A stretch of 64,000 nucleotides of DNA from Lepidurus packardi (GCA_023053545.1 JAKZAN010000003.1:1701501-1765500), one strand, 5' to 3'. Counted from the stretch's first letter, positions 30,226 through 40,810 are shown. Numbers and translations are program-made. The notes: generated by a model not told the origin, from the sequence alone.

Positions 30226-31605
30226 ATGGACGCCCGCGGCAACCCATTGCCTACAGGTAACCCAAGTACTTCTACTGCCCTTCTCAACCTCCCACCCCTT
30301 CCATCGGTGTTTGCACCCGCCGCTGCACCTACGATGTCTACTACTGGCATCACTCGTCCAACTGCCCCTAGCTTCACGTTTCTAGGACAACCTCTCGCTC
30401 TTGACGATTCCGACTTAATCACCTTCTCCCGTCCAACTACCCCTTCCAATACCCGTAGCAGTGAATCAATCATTGCCATACTAAACCAGATCCCAAAATA
30501 CGACGGTGGACCTCGAATCAAAGACTGGTTAGTTGCACTAAGTATGCAATTAAGCAGCTATCCAGACCATAGTGATAGGATCCTGAGAGCCGTTCACGGA
30601 AGACTCGAGGGAGAAGCCCTCATTTTTTATCGAATGTTGGATGGCCCAACGAAAACTAATTGGGACACCTTTCGAGAATCCTTCCTCACCCGGTTTCATT
30701 ACCCGGAAGTAGATGAGCAGGAACCACCTACCCAAGGCCCAACCGAAAAAATAGCGCAATACGCGCAAAAACTACTCTCCCATTCTCGAGATCATCACGG
30801 GAAACTTTACCAACGTCTAAACCAAGGCGACGCGGGTGCAGCAACCGTCATCGAGGAAATCAATAAATCAGCTTTCCTCCGAGGCTTAAATGTAGCCCTC
30901 AAACCTCTTGTCCGACGAGCTCTTGGCGATCAAGATTTGCGATTTGACGAGATTGTCACCCTTGCCCGTACTGAAGAGAAAAATGTTATTCCCCTCCCAA
31001 CCTTCCCCACCGAATTTATGGACACCGCCAACCGCTACCTTCAGCAGATTAGAGACATGGCGGCCGAACAAAAAACTCTCCTGCAGGAGACAAAATCTAG
31101 GATCGCTGGTGTTTTTTCAGAGTTCGAGGAGCCTTATTCCCATCATCCTGTAGCCGCCTTCGATTCCCAACCACCCGGCCCTCCCTCTTACCGTCCAAGT
31201 GGTAATGGACAAGGAAGAAGCGTTAACCCTCGTCCCCACCTGTCACCATCCCACCTTCCTGCCCGAGATGGACGGAATCAAGGTCCTTTCCGCCCCACTT
31301 TCCGCCCAGCCTATCACCCTTTCCAATCCCGAGGCTTTAACCAACGCCCACAACAACCATTCCACCACCCGCAAGGTTCCCAGGGTAATCCTCAGCCTCC
31401 CCGTAACCCGGTTGACACGCGCAATGACAATACTCCTGTTTGCAAATATTGTCATAACCAAGGACACATTGTAAAGACTTGTCCATTCCTCCAAGATGCT
31501 TTAGCCGCCAAATGGGGAACTAGACCTCCGTTTCCCCTTCCCTCCTTGGAGCAGCAGAGAGAAGTCGAGAAAGTCCTTTTCGGTAACAACCCCCCAAAAA
31601 ACTAA
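30226..31605 (+). CDS. gag: errantivirus gag
   Basis: Capsid/nucleocapsid precursor. ATG at 30226 (MDARGNPLPTG) is my preferred start; an in-frame ATG at 30166 would add 20 residues. A retrotransposon gag domain lies at about residues 80-260 (ESIIAILNQIPKYDGG, WDTFRESFLTRFHYP). A Pro/Gln/Arg-rich linker follows, and a single CCHC knuckle CKYCHNQGHIVKTC is near the C-terminus (31441-31482). The frame ends at TAA 31603-31605, immediately after a slippery heptamer. Open throughout, so probably functional. Confidence 0.9.
   Translation: MDARGNPLPTGNPSTSTALLNLPPLPSVFAPAAAPTMSTTGITRPTAPSFTFLGQPLALDDSDLITFSRPTTPSNTRSSESIIAILNQIPKYDGGPRIKDWLVALSMQLSSYPDHSDRILRAVHGRLEGEALIFYRMLDGPTKTNWDTFRESFLTRFHYPEVDEQEPPTQGPTEKIAQYAQKLLSHSRDHHGKLYQRLNQGDAGAATVIEEINKSAFLRGLNVALKPLVRRALGDQDLRFDEIVTLARTEEKNVIPLPTFPTEFMDTANRYLQQIRDMAAEQKTLLQETKSRIAGVFSEFEEPYSHHPVAAFDSQPPGPPSYRPSGNGQGRSVNPRPHLSPSHLPARDGRNQGPFRPTFRPAYHPFQSRGFNQRPQQPFHHPQGSQGNPQPPRNPVDTRNDNTPVCKYCHNQGHIVKTCPFLQDALAAKWGTRPPFPLPSLEQQREVEKVLFGNNPPKN
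31596..31602 (+). promoter_or_regulatory. gag-pol -1 frameshift site (A AAA AAC)
   Basis: Gag codons read CCA AAA AAC TAA, giving a canonical X XXY YYZ heptamer directly before the gag stop. The -1 frame stays open from here to about 31800. The protease-RT frame (open from 31676) is one further base away, so a one-base change in the C9 run at 31707-31715 separates them. Confidence 0.75.
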
Positions 31606-31675
31606 AAAGGCCCACCGCCGAGGGTCGGATGGGAACCGCTTTACCCCGCAAAAAGCCCTTGCCCCCTCGAGTTAA

Positions 31676-34600
31676 AACCCAACCTCACCTCTCAATTATT
31701 CCTCCACCCCCCCCCAATTTAGTGATGACGCAACGTCATCACCAAATAATGCTACCATACCCGCTAACGTTGTCCGCCCCCCAGTTTATTTTAACGATGT
31801 CGTAGCCGAAGTATCCACCGGTGTCAAGACTCCTGTGTTAAAGGCAGATGTTGGACAATTTTCATACTCTGCCCTTGTCGATAGTGGAGCAGGGGTTTCA
31901 CTTATGAAGGAATCCGTCTATAATGAACTAAAAAATAGCGGATTCATCTTCTCCCATACCCCCTCAAATGTCCGCTTATATTCAATTTTGAATGCGGAGT
32001 TGCTAACAAAAGGAGCCGTTCACGCCGAAATCGGTCTAGCAGGACGAAGATTTAGACATGATTTCGTGGTTAGCCCCCACATAAATTGTGACATGGTCTT
32101 GGGAATAGATTTTATTTGCCAACATGACCTAATTATAGACGGAAAGTTGCAACTCGTAATTTTTCGTAACCCCCCAAGCCAACCCAAAGAAAAGGCTGAT
32201 GCTCCATCACTATCGTTACCTTACCCTTGCCCTACCATTACCCCACCAACTACTCCAATGTGTCCATCCCCCAATCCCCCTTCCACAAATCCCCCTATTC
32301 CAACCCCAGATCATGTTACCCGTCAACTAGAGTTATTATCTAGCCTTATTGACTCTGTCAGACAAATCCCTGCCCCTCTCAAAATCCCAACCCCAGATGT
32401 GCCTGAAATTCCGCACATAGAAAAGTCTAGGTACCGTGTCTTTTTAGACAAAAATATCTCCGTGTTGCCCTACACCAGTCGAACCGTTTACGGGAGAATC
32501 GAGATCCCTAAACGAGCTGATAAATCAAGTAGTTTTCGCTTTATCCCGCGCTTCGGGAAAACCGGCATTCTCGAACCCGCTGATTTGCTACGACCCAATG
32601 TCTATGTTGAACCAGTCATGGTGCTAACGGATGGCACTACAAAAATACCCATACTAATTACAAATCAATCTAACGAAATCCACAATTTCATGACGACCGA
32701 TTTCATGGGTATCTTAGATCTTGAAGTTAACCCTAGCGCTAGCTCCTTTCCAGTCAATCATGTTAAGATAACTCGTCAATCCGAAAACTCTGACGAGAAC
32801 CTCCGTCCCTTTGACCCCAACAAGTTCAACATCGGTAATAACATTTCCTCCGATCAAAAATTCAAACTGCTTGAGCTCCTGGAAGCCAATTCCGACATTT
32901 TCGCCCAAGGTGACATGGACATGGGACAAACTTCTAAGGTTCGACATAGAATAGATGTTCAGGGTAATTCCCCTATTCATCAAAAACCCTATCGCGTCCC
33001 CGAAGCTCTACAACCTGTGATGGAGAGCAAAATTAAAAGCCTATTGGAAGTAGGAATTATCAGGGAATCAAATTCACCTTGGGGAGCACCCGTTCTTTTG
33101 GTTGACAAAAAGGATGGAACCAAACGTTTAGTGATAGACTACCGAAAGCTAAACGCGATCACGAGAAATGATCAGTATCCCTTACCCAATATCCACGAAT
33201 CCTTTAACTGTTTAGCTAAGTCTAAATATTTTTCCCTGTTCGACCTCATCAACGGTTTTTGGCAGATCGAATTGGAACCGGAAGATCAAGAAAAAACAGC
33301 TTTCTCGTCTCCATACGGGCATTACGAATTTAACCGCATGCCCTTCGGACTTTGTAACGCCCCTGCCACTTTCCAGCGATTAATGAACAACGTACTCCGA
33401 GGCCTAGTGAATAAAATCTGCCTAGCTTATATCGATGATATCATTGTCCATAGTAAAACCTTTGAGGAACATCTGGAACGCTTAAATCTGGTCTTTGAAC
33501 GATTACGGGATGCCGGATTAAAATTAAAACCATCCAAATGCGAATTGTTTAAGGACCGGATTAAATACCTTGGTCACTTTGTCTCTCAAAACGGAGTCGA
33601 ACCCGATCCCGATAAAATTAGCGCTATAGTTGCATACCCCACTCCCACTACCGTAAACGAAGTTCAAACCTTTTTGGGAATTGCTGGTTATTATCGCCGT
33701 TTTATCAAAGGATTTTCAAAAATTGCAGCCCCTCTTCACAAATTGACGGGGAAAGACGTAGATTTTCGATGGAATGCAGAAGAAGATGAAGCCTTTTTAC
33801 GACTCAAGGGTCACTTAATGACCTGGCCCATTCTAGCTTACCCAGACTTTGAGCAACCCTTCTTCCTCCACACGGATGCTTTGGATTTTGCTGTTGGAGC
33901 TGTCCTTGCTCAAACCCAAGAAGGTAAAGAAGTTGCCATCGCCTATGCTAGCCGCTTGTTAAACAAAGCTGAGAGAAACTATGCAACGACGGAAAAGGAA
34001 GCTTTGGCAATCGTTTGGGCTGTGAAACATTTCAGGACATTCCTGTACGGCCGACATTTTTCCGTTTACACTGACCATAATTCCCTCCGATGGTTAATGT
34101 CAGTAAAAGACTCATCCCCTCGTTTAGTGCGTTGGTCATTAACTTTAGCAGAATACGATTATGACATACAATATCGTCCCGGACGTCTGAACAAGAACGC
34201 TGACGCTCTTTCCCGTATAGCCTTACCATCCTGTCCAAGCCATGAAATAGCACAGATTAATTCGGCTTCACAGGATGGACGACTCAAATTAATGGAGATA
34301 ACAGAAACCCAGCTTCGAAAACTTCAATATGCTGACTCTTATTGTCGCCCACTCTACGATTACATTTCACGTGGACAAAACCCTGGGAAAGGAAATCAAC
34401 ACCCACCCTGGCTTTTCGAAGTTGAAAACTTCTTTATAGATCCTGACACCAAGCTATTATATCACTATGCAATGCCTCGACCAAATTCCCCTCGTCATGA
34501 AATCCTCACCCAATTAGTCATCCCCCAAGTTCTCGTCCCCGAAATTTTGGAATCTAATCATGACCATGATTTAGCCGGACACCTTGGTATTTCGAAAACA

Positions 34601-36421
34601 TTCACCAAAATCCGCAGTCGCTTCTTCTGGAAAAGAATGTTCAACGACGTGGAGAAGTATTGCAAATCCTGTGATGTCTGTGCCCGACGAAAATCCCCCA
34701 CCCCTCAAATTAATGTCCCACTCGGGACGCTCCCCCCTGTTCGTGAACCGTTTCACCGAGTCGCCGTTGATGTTTTGGGCCCATTTCCCCCCACCTTAAA
34801 TGGAAACAAATATCTATTGGTTTTCGTGGATCACTTTAGCAAATGGTCTGAAGCTTTCCCTATGCAAACCCAAGACGCGAAAACCGTTGCTCGCATTTTC
34901 GTAGAAAAAATTATCTCGCCATACTGTCGCCATGGTGTACCTATAGAGCTACTGTCTGATAGAGGAACAAACTTCCTATCAAGTCTAGTTAAAGAGGTCT
35001 GCACCTTTTTCAATATCACCAAAACCAACACTACCGCCTACAACCCTAAATGTAATGGTATGGTAGAACGACATCATCGCGTTTTAATGGATGGATTAGC
35101 CAAAATGTGCGACGGAAACCAACGGTCTTGGGACGAACGATTAGACTATGTTTTCTTCGCGTACAGAAAATCCGTGCACGCTAGCACAAACGAAACCCCC
35201 TTCTTCCTCATGCACGGAAGAGACCCCATTCTCGACGTAAATCCTATTTTAATCCCCCCCCCCCGGAAGAATTACGCCATCGACGAGGACTATAAAGCAG
35301 AAATGGTCCAACGCCTACACAATGCTTTCTCTTATGTCCAAACGCAGCTGATCTCTGCTCATGAGACGCAAAAAAGGACTTACGATCGACGCGTCAAATC
35401 CCAAACCTTCCATGTCGGTGACAAAGTGTTAAAATTAAATACCGCTTTGAAAATCGGAGAGTCCCCCAAATTAACGATGAATTCTTGGTTGGGCCCCTAT
35501 CGAATTATCAAACAGACGGGAGATGAAATTTTCGTGATACAAGACATCAAAACCAAAACCGACGAGAACGTTAACGTAAATAGATTGAAACATTACGTGG
35601 AAAGATCCTTCTCAGGAGATGCCCCAATTACCGAATCCATAATTGGACAAATGGAAGACCCCAAGGGAGCGGAATCCCCAAAACCCAAGAAACCCCCAAC
35701 CACAGAAAAACTCGAAGAACAAACGGATAAACTCCTCGATCAGATCGATCAATTACTAAAATCCGCCGCAGAATTAACACCCCCCACCGTTGAAATCTAT
35801 GTACCCCCACCCCCGGCCCTTAACTTTCCTACTCCCCATCCCAACACCACCCCCTCCCGACCATTGACGCCACCTCCCGCCTTCCAAAACCTGTCCCCCG
35901 CTCCAGCCAGCCCGGAAAATTCCTCGGACTCCTCAGATTACTCAAACTTCTCGATGCCCGAATCTAGGCCTACCAGCCCTACTTCTTCACCTACTCCCGC
36001 CTTGACAGATAAGCAAACCTGGTCCACCCATCGAAGTCCAGCTCTCGACCCAAATTCTTCTACGAGTACTCCCTCCTCCCCTGATGTTTCCACCCCTTAT
36101 CAAAGTGATCTCCAACCCCCATCTAATTTCATTGTTTCTGATGATTCCTTCCCGACTTACAACTTTCCTCATGCTTTCCGACCCCGAACCGTTAGTACAC
36201 CTGCAGAAATTTGTGCCCCCCATTCTTCTTCCTCCGAGCCCATGTCACTCCCCACAGAAGTATTAATACGCTCCCGTTCCATAAGTGACCCACCCTTACC
36301 AGTAGTGCAACCTCGATTATTGTTTCCACCCATAGATAACCGCCCAGCCCTAACCACCCGCTCGGGAAGAGTCGTAAAGCCCCGCGTACGTTTCTCTCAA
36401 GACGTACAGTATTTTAAATGA
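31676..36421 (+). CDS. pol: errantivirus pol (protease, RT, RNase H, integrase)
   Basis: A single frame open from 31676; homology starts near 31850. Domains in order: protease VDSGAGVSLM; RT LVIDYRKLNAIT and catalytic AYIDDIIVHS; RNase H HTDALDFAVGAVLAQ, TTEKEALA and YTDHNSLRW; integrase HHCC (HDLAGHLG, CKSCDVCARR) and core D (VAVDVLGPF), D (LLSDRGTNF), E (NGMVERHHRV). A long C-terminal extension of about 250 residues (35650-36400), rich in Pro/Ser/Thr, follows the integrase. All catalytic residues are present. Expression from gag would need the -1 site plus correction of a one-base shift in the C9 run at 31707-31715. No ATG is needed. Confidence 0.92.
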   Translation, partial: NPTSPLNYSSTPPQFSDDATSSPNNATIPANVVRPPVYFNDVVAEVSTGVKTPVLKADVGQFSYSALVDSGAGVSLMKESVYNELKNSGFIFSHTPSNVRLYSILNAELLTKGAVHAEIGLAGRRFRHDFVVSPHINCDMVLGIDFICQHDLIIDGKLQLVIFRNPPSQPKEKADAPSLSLPYPCPTITPPTTPMCPSPNPPSTNPPIPTPDHVTRQLELLSSLIDSVRQIPAPLKIPTPDVPEIPHIEKSRYRVFLDKNISVLPYTSRTVYGRIEIPKRADKSSSFRFIPRFGKTGILEPADLLRPNVYVEPVMVLTDGTTKIPILITNQSNEIHNFMTTDFMGILDLEVNPSASSFPVNHVKITRQSENSDENLRPFDPNKFNIGNNISSDQKFKLLELLEANSDIFAQGDMDMGQTSKVRHRIDVQGNSPIHQKPYRVPEALQPVMESKIKSLLEVGIIRESNSPWGAPVLLVDKKDGTKRLVIDYRKLNAITRNDQYPLPNIHESFNCLAKSKYFSLFDLINGFWQIELEPEDQEKTAFSSPYGHYEFNRMPFGLCNAPATFQRLMNNVLRGLVNKICLAYIDDIIVHSKTFEEHLERLNLVFERLRDAGLKLKPSKCELFKDRIKYLGHFVSQNGVEPDPDKISAIVAYPTPTTVNEVQTFLGIAGYYRRFIKGFSKIAAPLHKLTGKDVDFRWNAEEDEAFLRLKGHLMTWPILAYPDFEQPFFLHTDALDFAVGAVLAQTQEGKEVAIAYASRLLNKAERNYATTEKEALAIVWAVKHFRTFLYGRHFSVYTDHNSLRWLMSVKDSSPRLVRWSLTLAEYDYDIQYRPGRLNKNADALSRIALPSCPSHEIAQINSASQDGRLKLMEITETQLRKLQYADSYCRPLYDYISRGQNPGKGNQHPPWLFEVENFFIDPDTKLLYHYAMPRPNSPRHEILTQLVIPQVLVPEILESNHDHDLAGHLGISKTFTKIRSRFFWKRMFNDVEKYCKSCDVCARRKSPTPQINVPLGTLPPVREPFHRVAVDVLGPFPPTLNGNKYLLVFVDHFSKWSEAFPMQTQDAKTVARIFVEKIISPYCRHGVPIELLSDRGTNFLSSLVKEVCTFFNITKTNTTAYNPKCNGMVERHHRVLMDGLAKMCDGNQRSWDERLDYVFFAYRKSVHASTNETPFFLMHGRDPILDVNPILIPPPRKNYAIDEDYKAEMVQRLHNAFSYVQTQLISAHETQKRTYDRRVKSQTFHVGDKVLKLNTALKIGESPKLTMNSWLGPYRIIKQTGDEIFVIQDIKTKTDENVNVNRLKHYVERSFSGDAPITESIIGQMEDPKGAESPKPKKPPTTEKLEEQTDKLLDQIDQLLKSAAELTPPTVEIYVPPPPALNFPTPHPNTTPSRPLTPPPAFQNLSPAPASPENSSDSSDYSNFSMPESRPTSPTSSPTPALTDKQTWSTHRSPALDPNSSTSTPSSPDVSTPYQSDLQPPSNFIVSDDSFPTYNFPHAFRPRTVSTPAEICAPHSSSSEPMSLPTEVLIRSRSISDPPLPVVQPRLLFPPIDNRPALTTRSGRVVKPRVRFSQDVQYFK

Positions 36422-36472
36422 GGATCGATTTCCCACCAGTAAAATTATCACCCACCTGTAGAAAGTTGCCGT

Positions 36473-38539
36473 TTGCTCATCCTCTTCAAAAAATCCCTTC
36501 TAGGACCGATAGCATTTTGGATATGCGTCTTTCTTGTCATGGTTGGACCAGTCAGCCCAGAGTTGGAATCCCACCGTATAACCCTGGGAAGTATCTTCAA
36601 ATACGAAGATCAATTAACCCTCACCAATTCGAAGTGGACCATAGTCTCCGATATAGATCTTACGCCTTATGACATCATTATGGAAAATTTGGCACAATAT
36701 CTAAGAAACTTCCGTCCCATAGACACCCACATCGAAACCAAAGTCACGGAATTCCAAAACTTCTTGGTCTTAGTTAACCTTACCATCAACCGAGAAAATC
36801 GCCTATTTACGAAAGATTTCAACGAGATAAAAATCAAACTAGAAAATATCCGACGTATAACAACCCTCAATGACCGGACCAAACGTTTTGTACTCATCCC
36901 TGGCGGAAGTACGATACTACACTTCCTTTTCGGTACCGCGGGTGACGGAGATATCGACCAAATTAATAGCCGAATCGATAGTATGACCAAACAGACAAGC
37001 AGCATTGCTCATGTGCAAGAATTACAAGCCTCCCTGATTCAAACCACACATGATGACATCCTACGCAATCGTGGAACGCTCCATAACCTAACCCAAGCGA
37101 TTAGCCTGGTCGGACAAACCATAGATAATATTCGATCCAATCTACAAACCCATCAACATAATTCCGATCAAATATTAGGAATTACTTCAGCTACGGCAGA
37201 AATACAGACGAACCTACGGTTGACCAATAATTTATTACAATACCTAAATGATGACCTCACTCTAATCTCAATTGGACGTATTCCCAAACATCTCCTACCC
37301 CCAACGAGGATCGTTCCTGTACTTCGAGAGATTGAAGGACGATTGCCAACTGGTTGGACCATCATGACCAACTCGAAAACAAAAAATTTCTGGGAACTGT
37401 ACACCTCCGTCAACGTCAAAGCAGCGTCCCTCAACCATGGTTTACGTCTGTTCATCGAAATCCTTATCTCCCCCCAACAAAATGATTTCGAATTGTACCA
37501 TTTCTCGCCTTTCCCTACTCCTGTTCCGGATACTGACATGTACGCCTTGACACAAATTGATCACCCTTACTTGGCTATCTCCGCGGATTGAAAAAACTTT
37601 ATCGAACTACGTCAGGATGATTTAAAAAACTGCCTTCAATTGGATAAGCGCTGGTGCTTAACACAAAACCCTATAGTCCGGCATAACACCGCTACCTCTT
37701 GCCCGATATCCCTTTACTTGGATGATAAAGCAAGAATCAACAATGAATGCGACACGAAAATTATTCGTCGGAGCCGAATTACCTTACTTCCGGTAGGAGA
37801 GGGTAAGTGGTTGTATTCATCGCCCGTATCTACAAAAATTTCTCTTCTGTGCCCGCATGTTTCACTAACCTCTCGAGTCTTAGAAAAGCGGACTGAAATA
37901 CTGGGAGTAGGATTTTTAGTGTTGCCGCCGAAGTGTACTTTGCAGGCGCCTACGTTTTCGATTCCAGCCACTTACTCCGAATATACCAACGTGCGATCGC
38001 AAACCTACGAACTGAATTTGATGCCTTTGACTCCCTACTTCGGGAACGCCACGCTGAGTCCATTTGAGCCTCGTCAGTTACCCAAGATTAAGGAACTTTT
38101 GGCTGATCTCAACGCCACTGATGATTGGGAGATCTCTGTTGCCAAAATGAAGGAAGCTGTCGCCCAACAGAAGTTACTATTCTTGGACGAAAATTCCGAA
38201 ATTCAACACCATGTTTCTGCCCGACTCAACATCTACCTCGCGGCCGGGGTAGTTTTCTTTATCGTGCAGATCGCCTTGTTCGCCTTTGGTGCATACAAAC
38301 TATGGAGTTACTTCAGCCAACGAAACGACTTAGTCCAGACCGACCAGCAACGGGATCTGAACCAACGAACTGCTGACCTTCTAGAAGCCCAGAAGAACTT
38401 AACCCAGGAGCTGAATGCCCTAAAGAGTCGGAATTTAGAGCTGGATCTAGAGGTCGGAAGACTAACCACCATCATGAAGCTGGAGTCCGAAGTAGTTAAA
38501 GATCGACTACTAGCCTTTGAACAGAAATTGTTTAAATAG
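36473..38539 (+). pseudogene. env: errantivirus env (fusion glycoprotein), one nonsense codon
   Basis: A membrane glycoprotein related to insect errantivirus/baculovirus F proteins. It has a hydrophobic signal segment (IAFWICVFLVMVG), a furin-like site RTKR at 36875-36886, then a fusion-peptide-like stretch containing LFGTAGDGDID. A transmembrane anchor lies near 38230-38300 (AAGVVFFIVQIALFAFGAY). The cytoplasmic tail is about 80 residues and strongly coiled-coil. The frame is interrupted once, by TGA at 37589-37591; the same frame resumes. No ATG begins the frame, and CTGTAG at about 36455-36460 is a likely splice acceptor, since env is normally made from a spliced RNA. Confidence 0.85.
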
Positions 38540-38592
38540 TTTGGCTGTTTTCGAGGTTCTTTTCTTTTACTCCGGGACGTAGTTTTTCCAAT

Positions 38593-38603
38593 GGGGGAAG
38601 TGA
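38593..38603 (+). promoter_or_regulatory. polypurine tract
   Basis: GGGGGAAGTGA directly precedes the TGTAAG start of the 3' LTR; it serves as plus-strand primer in reverse transcription. Confidence 0.75.
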
Positions 38604-39057
38604 TGTAAGAATGTGCTTTTATTCTCCCGCTTGTTTTTGAGTACCCCACCTATATTCTCCCGAGAACACTAGATGTCGCCCTCCACATGCATGAAGCCAT
38701 GCATGTGTCTGATTAGTCCGCTATTGCCCAATACTGTGAATCCCCTTATTATGAACGAACCGCCCACACCAACGAAGTAATAGCTCAGCTTACTAGTTAA
38801 TTGTTTTCCTGGTGGCTTTCATTTTATCAATCAGGGCAGTCAGAATTTGCCTTTAGTAGGGGTCGGTATTCGCCTTTGGTGGAAAGTTGGTGCTCGCTTT
38901 TAGCAGAGGGTGTTAGAGTGTGTATGTACAAAATACATCCGTGAACCAGAGTCTAAGTCCTTTTTCGGACTCTAACTTTACTCCGTGAGTCCTGATAACC
39001 ACAGCCTCTCCTTCCGCCACAAAGAACCTACTATAATTTGTAAGACACTTTCTTACA
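38604..39057 (+). repeat. errantivirus 3' LTR
   Basis: 454 bp, offset 9038 from the 5' LTR, one mismatch (A38754 versus T29716). Followed by CTAT (39058-39061), the target duplication. Confidence 0.95.
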
Positions 39058-39064
39058 CTATTAC

Positions 39065-39858
39065 ATGTCGGCGCAAGCCGTCGTGGACAAGGTTCTTGTT
39101 CTCAAGGACTTTGGTGACCAGTGTCTGCCTTTATCATTGCCAAACAAGCGCGCCTTGATACGCAAGACCAATCGTGTAAGGGAGAAAAAGCGCCCGAAAC
39201 ACCCCACGGAATTGGACTTTGTACTCAACCAGGATTTTGTGGGGGAAGACTTCCTGAAAGAGGACATGTTAAAGATGACGACAACCACCAGTTACCTATT
39301 TTTTGCATCCTTAACCATGCTCACAATGTTCGCGAACGCTAAAGAATGGTTTTGCGACGCTACTTTTTATGTAGTCAAGAAGCCATTTGTACAGTTCTTT
39401 TCGGTGCACGCATTTATTAAATCTGAAGGCAATCTGAAGCAGGTTAGTTACTCGGGTAATATCAGATGAACCACGCGTCAATTACTTGAATTATCTTCTT
39501 TTTGTAGGTACCACTCATCTTCGTACTCATGTCGGGCAAAGTTTGGTCAAGCTACGGACAGACAATCCGTACGAACAATGATGTTGAATCGTGGCACGCA
39601 AGTCTGAAGAAGAAGATCCGACAGAAGGCCCCAAACCTCTATTTCTTGATTAGTATGCTTTACGACGGAAGCAAGCTTGTAGCGATTACTAGGAAGCTAC
39701 TGTCTTCTCAACGTATAGCTCGCATACAGCGGTCAAAACAAAACGCCAAAGAAAAAGTATTACAAAAATTGTTTACCGAGTACAATGACGGCACAATTAA
39801 TGTGAATGGATTATTGGACAAATATTGTTACATGTACAGTCCAGTACTTGCTGAGTGA
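39065..39858 (+). pseudogene. MULE-type transposase with internal deletion
   Basis: The first part reads HPTELDFVLNQDFVGEDFL and DATFYVVKKPFVQFFSVHA, then KQ. A GT-AG-like gap (about 39440-39508) leads to VPLIFVLMSGK, matching a MULE transposase N-terminal and early catalytic region. It then jumps straight to WSSYGQTIRTNNDVESWHASL, normally about 120 residues further on, followed by the family's C-terminal helices. The segment carrying the later catalytic residues is missing, so the protein cannot be active. The errantivirus LTR lies 7 bp upstream. No MULE terminal repeat was found. Confidence 0.75.
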
Positions 39859-39979
39859 GCTATATTTATCATATATTTACTTATTACATTATTCTTTGTG
39901 ACGCGTGTTCATTATGTTTTTGAAAGATTTTGAACATATTTTTTTTATTGTTGTATATGATTTTTGTATTATTGTATAT

Positions 39980-40768
39980 ATATTTCTTTTTTTATTTTTT
40001 ACAAAGAGGACCTTGACCTCTGCATGGAAAAAGCTGTGGCCTGAAGCTGTAGCTGAAAGGATCTACGAAGAATTGGAACCCGGTATGTCAGTAGAGGAGC
40101 AGATTGTGTCTCTGGGGAAATCCATGGGTCTAGAGGTGGAAGAGAGAGACGTGAACGAGCTCGTCGAGGAGCACACCCAGGAACTGACGACTGAGGAGAT
40201 ACAAGAGTTACAGTCACAGCAGCATACGGATGTTATGCAAGAAATTGGTTTCGAGGAGTCAGAGGAGGAGGAGGTTATTTCTACAAGTGAGATAAAGGAG
40301 ATCTTAGGAATGTGGGAGAGAGTTTCACAGTTCGTGGAAAAGAAACATCCAGAAAAAGTTGCAACAGGTCGTGCATCTGATCTTTTTAATGACACTTGCC
40401 TAACTCATTTCCGGAACATTCTGAGAGGGAGGAAGAAACAAACCTCCTTGGACATGTTTTTTTCTTAACGGCCTACAGGTGAAAGCGAGAAAAATGTAGC
40501 GAAAAAGGCAAAGACCAGTGAGGATATCTAATTTATTTCTTTACATTCTCTTTTTTGTTTTTGTACAATAAATATTTGTCATTTATAAATACGTTTTTAT
40601 TATTCAAAACCACGTAACAAAAATAACTGGGGCGACATTTTGGGGGTTGGAACGGATTAACGGTAGTTCAATTGTTTTTTATGGGGAAATTTGCTTCGAG
40701 ATAACAAGTAATTCAAGATTCGAGCAAGGTTGCGGAACGAATTAAACTCGTATGTCGAGGTACCACTG
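39980..40768 (+). mobile_element. Tigger-type transposon, 3' half with TIR
   Basis: A frame to 40468 encodes the C-terminal tail typical of Tigger/TIGD1-like transposases: LTSAWKKLWPEAV, IVSLGKSMGLEVEE, ISTSEIKEILGMWE, FNDTCLTHFRNIL. The downstream end ATGTCGAGGTACCACTG (40752-40768) followed by TA is the inverse of the classic Tigger TIR CAGTGGTACCTCGA. The N-terminal DNA-binding and catalytic part is absent; the left side joins MULE remnant sequence near 39960. Dead fragment, but the 3' terminus is intact. Confidence 0.82.
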
Positions 40769-40810
40769 TATATCGCAATTTCTTTCAAGATGCAAGACGG
40801 GCGAGGACAG

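Larger units (their letters stand above)
29566..39057 (+). mobile_element. errantivirus-like endogenous retrovirus (Ty3/Gypsy with env), very young
   Basis: A 9.49-kb element with 454-bp LTRs that differ at one base (T29716/A38754) and a CTAT target duplication (29562-29565, 39058-39061). Order: LTR, tRNA-Ser primer site, gag, pol, env, purine tract, LTR. The coding lesions found are few: one homopolymer shift between gag and pol and one in-frame TGA in env. An env gene with a furin-like site and transmembrane anchor places it with insect errantivirus-type elements. It sits between the 5S fragment and a MULE remnant and splits neither family's core. Confidence 0.93.

Noticed and set aside
39905-39985. 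Hydrophobic N-terminal segment (FFIVVYDFCIIVYIFLF) as a membrane anchor of the Tigger fragment
   Set aside because: It is translation of AT-rich junction sequence upstream of the homologous transposase tail.
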